A stretch of 64,000 nucleotides of DNA from Nematostella vectensis (lineage: Eukaryota; Cnidaria; Anthozoa; Actiniaria; Edwardsiidae): positions 14,543,121-14,607,120 of the forward strand of contig NC_064047.1 in assembly GCF_932526225.1 (NCBI RefSeq), in the 5' to 3' direction. Position numbers and translations under genes: made by a program. The notes beneath the pieces were generated by a model that saw only the letters and a list, made by a program, of their open reading frames with translations, was not told where the DNA came from and did not search any database. Of this stretch, positions 44,251 to 54,113 are shown piece after piece (position 1 is the stretch's first letter; each line of letters opens with the position of its first letter).

Positions 44251-44881
44251 GGTAATTCCCTTGAATTGCACTGCGCACCCCTTCTGTGCATAGTGGCGCG
44301 CGCTGTTTGTTCGAATTTTTTGGTATTAAGTGCGCGAGCGGGCCACAGCTGTACAAGAAAACAAAGCAAAAGGCGCACGTTTTTTACTTAAAATCGCTTT
44401 GACAGAAAAACGAAGTCGGTTACCCCCATTGTTTATGCTTTTTTTGTTCAAATAGTTAAATAAATACTGAAAAATGATATACTTAAAGAATAAAAAAGTT
44501 GGGTTGTAGAAGTTTTTATATTTTCTCTTAAAGGCCTTTAAAAATACTTCAAAATGGCGCTTTACCGTATAAATAGTTGCGAAAACAGAGTCTTTTACTG
44601 CGTTCTCTTAAAATGTGATTTGTTTTGAATGTTAGCTCCTGCGGGTTATTGTTTAGGAGATCTGATTTTGGCAGCTCGACAAACAGAACTTAATTTTCCG
44701 AAGATAACAGGCACTCATTTAGAAAACTAAGAGTTAGGATGTTTCCTCGCGCGATCAGTAAAACGGCGTCAACTCTACGCCCCTCTGATGTGAAAACGAG
44801 GTCGGTAAGCCCTTAACATCAATATTGTTTATGCCAAGTTTTAAAAAATTCTAGGTTGTAGAACTATTTCAAGGGAATTAC
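44251..44881. mobile_element. MITE-like unit with short TIRs, about 630 bp
   Basis: GGTAATTCCCTTGAA at the left and TTCAAGGGAATTAC at the right are inverted. Inside, two related blocks (AACGA(A/G)GTCGGT... followed by ATTGTTTATGC...GGTTGTAGAA) occur near 44411 and 44792. No ORF. The flanks CAATTAA/AATAAA are similar but not a clean duplication, so the superfamily is not assigned. Confidence 0.6.
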
Positions 44882-44939
44882 AATAAAAGGAAACTTCATT
44901 TCACTTGAAGAATCCGTTGAAACCATGAACTGACGTGCC

Positions 44940-45030
44940 CACATTTAGTTTGCTACTCCAATAAGGCAGAGAGGGAAATCTCCTTGCCAGATTTTAATTT
45001 TTTAATTTTATTAATCGCACGTTCAACATG
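44940..45030 (-). pseudogene. THAP-associated (ISL2EU-like) DDE transposase, distal piece
   Basis: The minus strand from 45029 reads HVERAINKIKKLK, the conserved H-V-E-R-A-I helix with catalytic Glu of DDE_Tnp_4 transposases, then decays. It continues the reading that stops at 48729, on the far side of the inserted LINE. Confidence 0.75.
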
Positions 45031-45034
45031 GATT
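45031..45034. repeat. GATT duplication at LINE 5' junction
   Basis: GATT at 45031-45034 is repeated at 48729-48732 beyond the LINE tail. Joining the flanks with one GATT restores the transposase reading R-I-H-V-E-R. Confidence 0.75.
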
Positions 45035-48000
45035 AGATGCTTGAACGCTCTCGAGCATGGCGGTGAACTTTATTGCTCTTTCGAAATTGTTCATTCTTGC
45101 CCTTTATACATACAACTTAGTGTCTTTAGAAGTTAGTAAACCTATCCAAGATACTTATCCATGGACTGGTTACAACATTTCATCTACTCTTGCTCGAATA
45201 AGTTTGAATCAAGCGAGTTATTATCACGGAATGAATACCGGCCGAATCGCAATCTTGAAATGGTCTCCAGTCAAGCCTGGCTTCAATCTCCTTGGAATTC
45301 TCATTTTATGTGGAGATATATCTACAAACCCAGGGCCTAAATATCAGTATCCTTGTGGAGTTTGTTCAAAAGCTGTGAGATCCAACCAAAGAGCTATTCA
45401 ATGCGACTTCTGTGATATTTGGTACCACGTTAAGTGTATGCAAATGAGCACTGAAATCTACGATTCTCTTGCCAACTCGTCTTGTACATGGGAATGTACT
45501 GATTGTGGGCTTCCGAATTTTTCCAACTCCATATTTAAATCATCTAAGTCTCTTCATGTGGATAACTACTACAGTCCTCTGAATCCGAATCCATCAGAAA
45601 ACACGTCCATTGGTTCAGATATAAATCATCCTAAGTGCTCATTAACTCCACAACGAAGAATTAATCGCGCAAATGATCATCCGCAAAAATCTAACAAGTC
45701 GCACTATCTACGAAAATTAAAAGTATTAAACTTGAATTGTAATAGCATCAGAAGTCAACATAAAAGTGGTTTATTTAAAGCTCTAGTTGATCAAGAGAAA
45801 CCTCACATAATTCTGGGAACAGAATCCAAACTAGATGAATCTATTAAAGACTCTGAGGTTTTCCCCAGGGACTATGCAATATTTCGAAAAGACAGACAAG
45901 ATATTAATCCTGGAGGTGGAGTTTTCATCGCTGTTTACAACACAATTATTGCTACTCGTCAAACCCAACTGGATTGCCAAGCTGAGGCAATATGGATTAA
46001 AATCGAAATAGCTAACCAGAAGCCTTTATATCTTGCTTCATTATATCGTCCACCGGGAAATGATGAAAAACCACTTGAAGCCTTCAAACCGTCATTGAAC
46101 AGATTGCAATCAAATGGATCCTTCCCCAGAATTATTATTGCTGGTGATATGAATGTGCCTGACATCGAATGGAGTAATGCTTCAGTTAAAGATAATCCAC
46201 AATATGGAGTAGCAGTAAACAAGACAATGATCGATCTTGTAGATGATCACAGCCTTTCCCAACTTGTAACTTTTCCAACAAGACAAGAATCAGTGCTTGA
46301 TTTGGTATTAACTAGCCATCCAGATCTTGTACATAGCCTGTCAAGTGTTCAGGGTATCAGTGATCACTCAGCTGTGTCGTTTGACTTAAATTTATCCGTA
46401 AAAGTCAACAAAAAGAAGCCACGTATAGTCTATAAGTTTGCTAAGGCTAATTTTACCGATATACGCAAGGATGCAACAATCCTTAGTAATGATTTCTTTG
46501 AAAGACATCCAGAGAACATAAATGTTGAAAGTAACTGGCAATTTTTCAAGTCAGGCTTAATGAACATTCTAAGTAGAAGTGTACCAACCAAGAAGAGTGG
46601 GTCATGGAATAACTCTCCCTGGATGACGAGAGATCTAAAGACATCCCTGAGGAAGAAGAAAAGATTATATAATAACTATAAGAAATCAGGGAAAGCTTGT
46701 GATAAAGAGAAATATCGCAAATTCCAAAAGCTGTTTAAAATTAAAATGAAGAAGGCCCAGGACGAGTATATAGCAGACACCCTCAATTCTGACTTGAAAG
46801 AGAAACCAAAGAAATTCTGGTCGTATATTAAATCGAAAAGACAAGATCAAGTTGGAGTTCCTCCATTGAAGGAACATGGTATAGTAAAGACGGACAGTAT
46901 GAGCAAGGCAGAAATCCTAAGTAACCAGTTCCAACAGGTATTTACTCAAGAGGATGTAGCGTCTATACCAAGCAAAGGACACGGTGAAATCCCGATGATG
47001 GGTTCAATATCATTTAATAGAGATGGCGTGGAAAAGCTACTTAAGACCTTAAATAGCAAAAAAGCAAGCGGTCCTGATAAGATACAAACTACATTACTCA
47101 AGGAAACTGCATCAGAAATAGCAGATGTCGTGACATTCCTTTTTAATCAATCATATAGTTCTGGCCAATTACCTGAAGACTGGACTAAGGCACAAGTGGT
47201 TCCAATATTCAAGAAAGGAGTGAAGCACGACCCATGTAATTATAGACCGGTGTCTTTAACTACAGTATTATGCAAACTTATGGAACATGTCATCTACAAG
47301 AACATAATGGAGCATCTTGAGAATAATAATATCCTATTTGCAAATCAACACGGGTTTCGCAAAAACCATTCATGCGAAACCCAGCTTCTATTAACAGTTG
47401 AAGACCTGGCACGAAATACGGATAACGGTGGTCAAATAGACATGCTGATACTTGACTTCAGTAAGGCCTTTGACAAGGTCGCACATGGTCGCTTGATCAG
47501 TAAATTACTGTATTATGGTATTCAAGGTAGAACACTTGCATGGATTAAGTCATGGCTCACCAATAGAACACAAAGAGTCGTAGTGGACGGTGTTTCATCA
47601 AAACCAGTAGACGTAACATCAGGAGTGCCGCAAGGCACTGTACTTGGTCCATTGATGTTCCTCCTGTTTATTAATGACATGCAGGAGAACTTGGAATGCA
47701 CTTTAAGGCTATTTGCTGATGATGCCCTGCTGTACCATCAAATTACACATGACGATGATACCCTAGTCTTGCAGAGGGACTTGGACAGAGTGGGGCTATG
47801 GGCCGAAATATGGCAAATGGTTTTTAACCCTACCAAATGTTACAAAATGTCAGTCTACAGAAATAAATCACCAGTACTGAAAGATTATACTTTATATAAT
47901 CAGAAACTCTCAGGTGTTAAACAGCATCCCTACCTGGGCGTTTTGCTGTCTGATGATTTACGGTGGAATTTTCAAGTAAACAAGATCGTAAACAAGGCTA

Positions 48001-48728
48001 ACTCAACACTTGGATTCATAAAAAGGAACTTGTATTCATGTTCTGAGGTCACCAAGCGTGTAGCCTATGTTACACTTTTAAGGTCACATCTAGAATATGC
48101 AGCTGCTGTATGGGACCCTTATAGACAGGATCAAGTGGACAAGATTGAAGCAGTCCAGCGACGTGCGGTGAGATTCATAAAGCGGGATTACGACTGGAAC
48201 TCTAGTGTTACAATAATGAGACAATCCCTTTCTTTGGATCTGCTGAGTGAGAGGAGAAAGGCTCACCGTGTAAAAATGTTTTATTTATCAGTAAATAATG
48301 GCATTGCATTGCCGATACCTAATTATTATCAACGTTCAATGCGTCATACTCGAAGTTATTCAAGTAATACATTTATACAGCCTAAGGCACGTCACGATTA
48401 TTATTTATATAGTTTCTTTCCCAGAACAATCAAAGATTGGAACAATTTATCAATTGAACTTAGAGAAGAAAATAGTTATTCATCTTTTTGTAATAACGTA
48501 AACAAGTTCATCGCCTAATTTTTATTATCATGCAATTTTTATTGTTTAAGTATTATCTTATTTTATAATTTATTTTAATTTTTATTGTATATAGTAAGTC
48601 GACTGAATTTATGGATTACCTATTTATTATTAATTTATATTTAGATTTATATATTTAGATTTATATATATTTTGTCATCTTTTCTTGATACGAAAGTGTT
48701 GAAAAGTAATGAAGTAGAAGTAGAAGTA
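45035..48728 (+). mobile_element. Full-length-coding CR1/L2-like LINE inserted in a transposase gene
   Basis: 3.69 kb between GATT duplications; 22-bp leader, one ORF, 3' UTR of 210 bp, and a tail of GTAGAA/GAAGTA repeats. The clean junctions within a recognisable transposase reading fix both ends. Confidence 0.88.
45057..48518 (+). CDS. LINE polyprotein: 2A-like, PHD finger, endonuclease, reverse transcriptase (1153 aa)
   Basis: N-terminal hydrophobic helix (2-25). LLGILILCGDISTNPGPK at 78-95 ends in the NPGP of 2A-type ribosome-skipping peptides, with Ser in place of the usual Glu. PHD finger at 100-150 (CGVC, CDFCDIWYHVKC, CTWECTDC). Apurinic endonuclease at about 223-450: LNLNCNSIRS, GTESKLDE, GGGVFIAV, IIAGDMNVPDIEW, GISDHSAV. 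RT at about 715-930: PIFKKGVKHDPCNYRPVSL, LDFSKAFDKV, SGVPQGTVLGPLMFL, and LFADDALLY with both catalytic Asp. The thumb and C-terminal region (YLGVLLSDDLRWNF, YAAAVWDPY) is complete. An upstream in-frame TGA supports the start at 45057. No disabling mutation seen; probably recent. Confidence 0.95.
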   Translation: MAVNFIALSKLFILALYTYNLVSLEVSKPIQDTYPWTGYNISSTLARISLNQASYYHGMNTGRIAILKWSPVKPGFNLLGILILCGDISTNPGPKYQYPCGVCSKAVRSNQRAIQCDFCDIWYHVKCMQMSTEIYDSLANSSCTWECTDCGLPNFSNSIFKSSKSLHVDNYYSPLNPNPSENTSIGSDINHPKCSLTPQRRINRANDHPQKSNKSHYLRKLKVLNLNCNSIRSQHKSGLFKALVDQEKPHIILGTESKLDESIKDSEVFPRDYAIFRKDRQDINPGGGVFIAVYNTIIATRQTQLDCQAEAIWIKIEIANQKPLYLASLYRPPGNDEKPLEAFKPSLNRLQSNGSFPRIIIAGDMNVPDIEWSNASVKDNPQYGVAVNKTMIDLVDDHSLSQLVTFPTRQESVLDLVLTSHPDLVHSLSSVQGISDHSAVSFDLNLSVKVNKKKPRIVYKFAKANFTDIRKDATILSNDFFERHPENINVESNWQFFKSGLMNILSRSVPTKKSGSWNNSPWMTRDLKTSLRKKKRLYNNYKKSGKACDKEKYRKFQKLFKIKMKKAQDEYIADTLNSDLKEKPKKFWSYIKSKRQDQVGVPPLKEHGIVKTDSMSKAEILSNQFQQVFTQEDVASIPSKGHGEIPMMGSISFNRDGVEKLLKTLNSKKASGPDKIQTTLLKETASEIADVVTFLFNQSYSSGQLPEDWTKAQVVPIFKKGVKHDPCNYRPVSLTTVLCKLMEHVIYKNIMEHLENNNILFANQHGFRKNHSCETQLLLTVEDLARNTDNGGQIDMLILDFSKAFDKVAHGRLISKLLYYGIQGRTLAWIKSWLTNRTQRVVVDGVSSKPVDVTSGVPQGTVLGPLMFLLFINDMQENLECTLRLFADDALLYHQITHDDDTLVLQRDLDRVGLWAEIWQMVFNPTKCYKMSVYRNKSPVLKDYTLYNQKLSGVKQHPYLGVLLSDDLRWNFQVNKIVNKANSTLGFIKRNLYSCSEVTKRVAYVTLLRSHLEYAAAVWDPYRQDQVDKIEAVQRRAVRFIKRDYDWNSSVTIMRQSLSLDLLSERRKAHRVKMFYLSVNNGIALPIPNYYQRSMRHTRSYSSNTFIQPKARHDYYLYSFFPRTIKDWNNLSIELREENSYSSFCNNVNKFIA

Positions 48729-49029
48729 GATTCTAACACTTGCAATTCTTTGTGTCTCAATGACTTCCTCTTTGGTCATCTGTGCATTGTTTCCAAGAAA
48801 TGGAGGGTAGTTTACTTTAACTCCCAAGGGCAAAAGATCCTCAATGGTAAACCCCTTTTCAGCCATTATCACATCACCATTCTCAAAGGATTGCTTTAGC
48901 AGGCCACTTCTTAGTACTATTTCTCTGTCAGATATGTTCCCTGTGTATAGTTCACTAATGAAAGTAATAGCACCACTAGGTGCAATTCCAATCGGTCCTT
49001 TCAGAGTTTGATGGTTTTTATATTATTAT
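48729..49029 (-). pseudogene. THAP-associated (ISL2EU-like) DDE transposase, proximal piece
   Basis: The minus strand reads YKNHQTLKGPIGIAPSGAI, TFISELYTGNISDREI, GDVIMAEKGFTIEDLL and VNYPPFL, then ETQRIASVRI where the LINE begins. These are DDE_Tnp_4 landmarks (the Asp of MADKGF is Glu here: MAEKGF). No THAP exon is found nearby. The upstream exon probably ended at about 49029. Confidence 0.8.
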
Positions 49030-49559
49030 AATATGTATGGCCCTATGTGATAAAATATGCAAGCGTTAATAGGGAAGATGAAGCGAAAATTCAAATTTTA
49101 TCAATTGTTTTTCAGGATGACATTGTCGAATATCGTTGCATAGTCGCTCTGCGGTTATTGAGTTATTTGACAAGCTTACTTGTGTTTCTTTTTACTTGTT
49201 TGTGGTAGAATATGGTAATGTAAATATTGTTTTGCTCGATGGTTGTCTCCGTAAGCGAAGCAATAATACTTGTATACTGCATATACCTTCACTGTACATA
49301 GACCTGCAAATATCAAGAAAACAACTCTTGTTGTAGGGTCTTCATTGAAACTTCATTAAAATAGCACAAAAAAGTTGTATTGCATTGTCTACTTGATCAA
49401 TTCAACAATTAACGATTTGAAGAAAAGGCTAGTACCAAAGAACTTTGATAAAATAGATCGCTTCTATCTCAAACTTTCTTTCGCCTGACATGAGTAGGGT
49501 GCTCTTTTCTGAGCGAAGTGGGTCAAAGTAATATTATCGTACTGTTTTCCGCGATTCAA
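49030..49559. other. No gene recognised
   Basis: AT-rich, short ORFs only. Confidence 0.4.
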
Positions 49560-50280
49560 GGGAATGCTTTTTGTCGTTGGCTTCTTATAAGTAAATTACT
49601 CGTCTCCTGCGAATAACCGCCACTTTTGCGTAAGACTACGGACCATAGAAGTGTCATAGCATGAATGTAATTCGCATAGCACCCGGTTTTTCTGGAAGTC
49701 TTATTGGAAGCGAACATAATGCAGATATTCTCACAATAACTGAAGTTGTAACTGGAGAGATGAGGATTGTCATTGTTTCTCTAATAATGTGATGAGATGC
49801 ATATTTGCTTATCATCGTTCGCTACTTTTAAGTAAATTACTCTTGACGTGTAATTTACACGCCTTTTTTAACATAAGAATTCTACGGATTTGAAGTGTCA
49901 TAATGTGCATGTGTTTCACATAGCACCTTCAATTTATTGGAAACGGATGATTCAGGAAAGAACTACCAGCATAGACTTTAACAAGATTGAAGGGGGATAG
50001 TCGAAAAGATAGTACTGCTTCTCTAAAAATTTGATAAACCGCTCATTGGCTAATCATCGTTGGCTACTGTTAAGTAAATTACTCTTTACCTGTAATTTAC
50101 ACACCCTTTTGTGCATTTGGAAGTCTAACGCAATTTGAAGTCATTGACGTTGTGCGTGTGTATTGGATTATTTCACAAAGCACCAAATTCTTGTGGAATA
50201 CATTAAATGTGAACAATTCGTGATAAAGAACAACCAATATGGACTTTTTCACTGAACGACTGTAGTGTATTAGCACACTT
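49560..50280. repeat. Three degenerate tandem repeats of about 241 bp
   Basis: The anchor AAGTAAATTACTC lies at 49589, 49830 and 50072 (spacings 241 and 242). Each unit continues with a gap, then (A/G)AAGT.(C/A)AT.(A/G), CACA(T/A)AGCACC and a related tail. Units 2 and 3 share AATTTACACxCC. The array lies just upstream of the Gypsy D gag and may be part of its LTR or an older satellite. Confidence 0.75.
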
Positions 50281-50424
50281 TACTTCAGTATCATATAACA
50301 GAGATGACGTTATTGATAATGATTATTTGTAATACCATATAAGGTCATGGCGCATGCCATAAGTTGTAAATACTGTGATTAAAGATCAGTCTATATTCGC
50401 AAACCAAAGGGTGCGGTTGCGTTA

Positions 50425-50470
50425 ACTGACTCCAACGAATACATAGCGAAAGACACTAAATTGGCGACGA
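50425..50470 (+). promoter_or_regulatory. 5' LTR end and primer-binding region of Gypsy D
   Basis: AACTGACTCCAACGAATACA..GCGAAAGACACTAAA is followed by TTGGCGACGAGCG; TGGCGACGAG starts like a tRNA-complementary primer site. The first part recurs at 53076-53114, where it should be the matching end of the 3' LTR. Confidence 0.6.
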
Positions 50471-50483
50471 GCGATTCAGGATC

Positions 50484-51272
50484 ATGGCCCAGCAGATGGC
50501 ACAGGGCGTCCCTGTCCCAACTTATACAGGAGTTGGTGACATCGAGAGCTATATGGAGCGGTTGGAATGTTATTGCGATTTGATGAAGACTCCAGAGGAA
50601 AGCAAGGTTGCGCTTGTCCTTTGCGGATTAACTGCGGGGCAGTATGAAACACTGAGGGATCTAGTGTCGCCCGAAGTACCCAAAACGGTGGAATTCGAGG
50701 TCCTAAAGGAAAAGTTAGTGGATCATTATGGTTACGTGCGGAATACGCGACTTGAGAGGACGAAATTCCGTGCAGTAAAGAGGGGAGAAAACGAGAGTGT
50801 GGCGGCTTTCGAGGTAAGGTTGCGGAATGCAATCCGACATTGCGGGTTTACCGGCAAGACTTTAAGCGTGAACCTCGTTGAACAGTTGATATCTGGTATA
50901 AACCACAGTGGCATGGAGCGGAAACTTTTGCAGAAGGGGAACGACCTAACTTTGGCCCAGGCGATTCAGTTGGCAAACACGTTTTTGCTGTTTGAAGATT
51001 CAGCACGTGGAGAAAAAGTCGACACACCCCCATTTGAACAGCAACGTGGAATCCCCAAAGTAAAGTCCGAAGTAGAGTGCTATCGCTGCAGGAGAAAAGC
51101 GCACCGATCCAGCGACAAGGTCTGTAAAGCATTGGGAAAGAAATGCAACAACTGTGGAGTCGTACGACATTTTGCAAAGTCGAAATTTTGCAGAGGAGAG
51201 CCTAAATCACATGGTGTGCGTGGACGAGGCCATGCGCGACGAAGCGGTGGAATTCAACACCAGATAAAGTAA
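50484..51272 (+). CDS. Ty3/Gypsy D Gag, 262 aa
   Basis: Starts MAQQMAQGVPVP. Capsid-like helical region with IESYMERLECYCDLM (25-39), FEVRLRNAIRHCGF and LVEQLISGINHSGMERKLL. C-terminal zinc region CYRCRRKAHRSSDKVCKALGKKCNNCGVVRHFAKSKFC spans two knuckles, near 197-236; the first lacks the usual Gly-His and is spaced irregularly, the second is CX2CX4HX5C. An Arg/Gly-rich tail follows. Open frame, so it is the best-preserved part of Gypsy D. The protease and later parts are broken up downstream. Confidence 0.85.
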   Translation: MAQQMAQGVPVPTYTGVGDIESYMERLECYCDLMKTPEESKVALVLCGLTAGQYETLRDLVSPEVPKTVEFEVLKEKLVDHYGYVRNTRLERTKFRAVKRGENESVAAFEVRLRNAIRHCGFTGKTLSVNLVEQLISGINHSGMERKLLQKGNDLTLAQAIQLANTFLLFEDSARGEKVDTPPFEQQRGIPKVKSEVECYRCRRKAHRSSDKVCKALGKKCNNCGVVRHFAKSKFCRGEPKSHGVRGRGHARRSGGIQHQIK

Positions 51273-51530
51273 GAGTCAGCCGATAAGGACAGTGGTGTGC
51301 CTCATGTATTTTCTGTAGATGAGGAGATAAGGCAACTCAGGGAGACTCCTATGTGTCAGGCAATAGTCGGGGAAAGAAAATATTTTTTTCAACTAAGCTT
51401 TACGAGAAAATTAAGAGTAATGTTTCGCCTAGGAAAACCAGCAAAAAATTGTATGCATTTGGTCAAGTGGACGCGTTGAAGCTGAAAGGCGAATTTGAAA
51501 CGGAAATTAGTATCTGTAGCCGGAAATGTG
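51273..51530 (+). pseudogene. Gypsy D protease-region remnant
   Basis: Frames 51297-51540 read VFSVDEEIRQLRETPMC and KLYAFGQVDALKLKGEFETE, typical of the Gag-protease boundary and post-protease segment of Gypsy elements. The expected catalytic D-[ST]-G is absent. Cut off at 51530 by a LINE tail; the pre-RT part resumes at about 52880. Confidence 0.55.
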
Positions 51531-52545
51531 TTATAATAATAATAATAATAATCGTTTATTCATACTTTTGTAGCATAAGCTAAATTACAGTATGTCGGCC
51601 GATGCACACTACACTTAACAATGTATAAATAAATACTGGCATAACTACTGGAAACGAATTGTGATAAAGTTATTATACCTTTCAGTTACACCAACTGATT
51701 TATCCAAACGGCTGCAACCCCCCCTTAGCGAATAACCATGGGCGACCTCAGTCCCAGATTGTATTATATATTTTATAGGCTCAGTGCATCTTGCTTTGGC
51801 CATGAATCGACGGCACAGTTCTGCTCTGCGGACTGTAAGTGAGTCCATTTTTGCTACTTTGAGCCCTGATTCATAGCCAAGGCAAGGGTAGATTATTCGA
51901 ATAGCTTTTCGTTGTACTGTTTCGATAAGCTCTGCAAGGTACTCAGGAAGGGAGGCCCAGACAGGAGCAGCGTACTCAAGGACTGACCGAATTAACGAGC
52001 AATAGATAAGGACCATATCTGACTGCTGGACACCTGCCTTCCTGAGTACCCTGAGGGCATAGAGGCGCTTGCTAGCCTTCTTAACAATGTGGTCAACGTG
52101 AACATTCCATGACAGATCTGCTGATATGTGTACACCTAATAGCTTGTAATATTCAACTTTCTCAACAACTGCGCTCCCTAGGATTAATCTTTGGGGGACA
52201 GAAGGTTGGTACTTTAAGAAATTGATCTGAAGCTCTTTGCATTTCTTGGGGTTCAGACGCATTCCCCTTGATGACGCATATTCCTTGATATCATTAACAA
52301 TAAATTGTATGTAACTGGGAGAGCATCTTGGAACAATTTCAAATACGGTGGTATCGTCAACATATTTAACTCTATTAGGCCACCTTGCAAGCATACGGTT
52401 GACTAAGATTGCAAACAAAAGCGGAGCCGATTTCGTGCCCTGGGGAATACCCCCATTGGAAACAACTACAGATGACAATGCATTGCCTACTCTTACACGT
52501 TGAGGCCTATTTGAGAGAAAACAGCAGATCCACCTTGCAACCTTT
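51531..52545 (-). pseudogene. 5'-truncated LINE with RT C-terminal half
   Basis: The minus strand enters at WICCFLSNRPQRVRV (52535) and continues in one open frame to a stop at 51645: GGIPQGTKSAPLLFAI, RVKYVDDTTVFE (catalytic VDD), YYKLLGVHISADLSWNVHVD and LEYAAPVWASLPEY. The 3' UTR runs to an (AAT/ATT)7 tail at 51532-51552. The open 277-codon frame means recent truncation on insertion, inside Gypsy D. Confidence 0.88.
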
Positions 52546-52878
52546 TTATGTTTTTATTTATTTATTTTATTTTATTAGCTTCGCCACAATAGGCGGGGTA
52601 GCCGCAACAGCATGGCCATTTACTGCGGACCCTTTAAAAAACTACATAATTACAACAGATAATAGAAGATGTAAAAAGACTATTTACAACAAGTTACAGG
52701 ACGAGCGAGACTACGGCATGAATTACACTTGATACAGACAGTTTTGTACGTACGCGGGTCTTTTGCGTCGTAGAAATCTAAGGCGGCAAAGTAGTAGTCT
52801 AGAATGGCAGATTTGAAAGAGCTTAAAGAAGAGCAGTTAATCAAGTTCAGTTCACTGGAGAGACAGTCCATAGCCTAG
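52546..52878 (-). pseudogene. 3' end of a second truncated LINE
   Basis: The minus strand reads LSSELNLINCSSLSSFKSAI, DYYFAALDFYDAKDPRTYKT and CIKCNSCRSL, the typical extreme C-terminus of a LINE ORF2 with a cysteine pair, stopping at 52680. A T/A-rich (TTTA)n-type tail lies at 52549-52578. Only about 330 bp was inserted, next to the other LINE. Confidence 0.7.
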
Positions 52879-53114
52879 TTGTACGGACAAAAATGCATCA
52901 GTTAGCAATTTGATTAGTCATAAAACTGCTAAGAAGCTACAATTATACCATGTAAATTCAGTTTCAGAACGAGAACAACAATGTAACACTAGCCTAGGTT
53001 CGGAAATGAAGTCTAAATTTCCAGAGTGCTTTTCAGTTACACATTGACGATAAGGTGGAACCAGTGTGAACTGACTCCAATGAATATATAGCAAAAGACA
53101 CTAAAACGACTGAA
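52879..53114 (+). pseudogene. Gypsy D pre-RT fragment and 3' LTR end
   Basis: At 52925-53030 a shifting frame reads KLQLYHVNSV and MKSKFPECFS, the pre-RT segment of Gypsy pol. At 53076 it jumps to the LTR end sequence also present at 50425. RT, RNase H and integrase are therefore deleted. Confidence 0.6.
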
Positions 53115-53652
53115 GGAATAGTCATAATCTGACCTCTTGATAACCTCGAGTGTGGGTTGTGTTAATAAATAGAAGCTAATTGAATCATTTGAATGCTCCA
53201 TTCTAAAATCAGGCTACATAAGCTATATAATAACAAGATATATTTTTATGCGTTGGGATTGATAGCCCACTGTATCAGTACGACGCAAATCTAAAAGTAT
53301 GTAACCTGCCACGTATCCAGCTCTAAGTCGAATAACTCCAATTGCTCATTATCTTGTGTAAACAAAGAATTTTAAAGAATTTATTAAACTTTTACCATGG
53401 AAACTCTTCTTTTATGTATTTAAAAAAGATGCGTTTTTTGTATCGAGATAAAAAGGAGGCAATCGGCCCATTTTGGTTTTAAGTTTGGGTTACTTACCCA
53501 AAGTGTCAATTGTGATAGGCTAATGTTGAGTACATTTTACTGCCAGACTCAAGGGACTTATCCCTTGCAATCTGATTGGTTAAAGAGATGGTAATCTCGG
53601 TAACCCACTTATCTCCATATTGCTTTTTGCATCTCCATATTGTTTCTAGAAT
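53115..53652. other. No gene recognised
   Basis: AT-rich with no coding signal. CTCCATATTG is repeated at 53614 and 53632. Confidence 0.4.
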
Positions 53653-53889
53653 GTGTTCCTAATAGCTGATTGGAAAAGAGGGCAATTGAGCAAAGAACCC
53701 ATCAAATTCTTACAGCTTATGAAAGAAAGCATGGCAGAGGATGACAAGAAGTCCAAGATGAAAGGGTACATTGTCGCCAATCCCCTTACCGTGCACCTAT
53801 GGACCAAGGTTCAGGTTCGGTTGTGGCAAGATCTCTCTTCAAAGGATGTCGCGCTTATTGACGCAACAGGTTTCGTGACAGCTGGTTGA
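53653..53889 (+). pseudogene. Transposase-like fragment
   Basis: 78-codon frame with NPLTVHLWTKVQVRLWQDL and VALIDATGFV. The LWT...Q..LW and (L/I)DATG combination is one I associate with a cnidarian transposase-like family in which DATG carries the first catalytic Asp. Family name uncertain; only this piece is present. Confidence 0.4.
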
Positions 53890-53936
53890 AATAGAGGGTC
53901 TTCGATAAGGTGAGTAAGTTAAAGGGCTATAGTGCT

Positions 53937-53973
53937 ATAGCGGCCGATCTATCGCTATAGCGGCCGATCTAAC
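53937..53973. repeat. 18-bp tandem duplication (GCTATAGCGGCCGATCTA)
   Basis: GCTATAGCGGCCGATCTA at about 53936 and again at about 53954. Confidence 0.8.
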
Positions 53974-54106
53974 GGAGGAATTAGCTGATCGCCGAAAGAA
54001 GCTCATCCGGATACTCAAACAGGCAAGGAAGAAGGGGAAACGTGCCTATTTCATTCGGGCCAAGTCCAACAAACTTTATACAGATATTGCATCACAGACT
54101 GAATGA
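53968..54106 (+). pseudogene. LINE ORF1-like C-terminal fragment
   Basis: The frame reads TEELADRRKKLIRILKQARK, GKRAYFIRAKSNKLYTD and a stop at 54104. Basic, helical, similar to the end of RRM-type LINE ORF1 proteins. It abuts the next LINE. Confidence 0.4.
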
Positions 54107-54113
54107 ATTAGCA

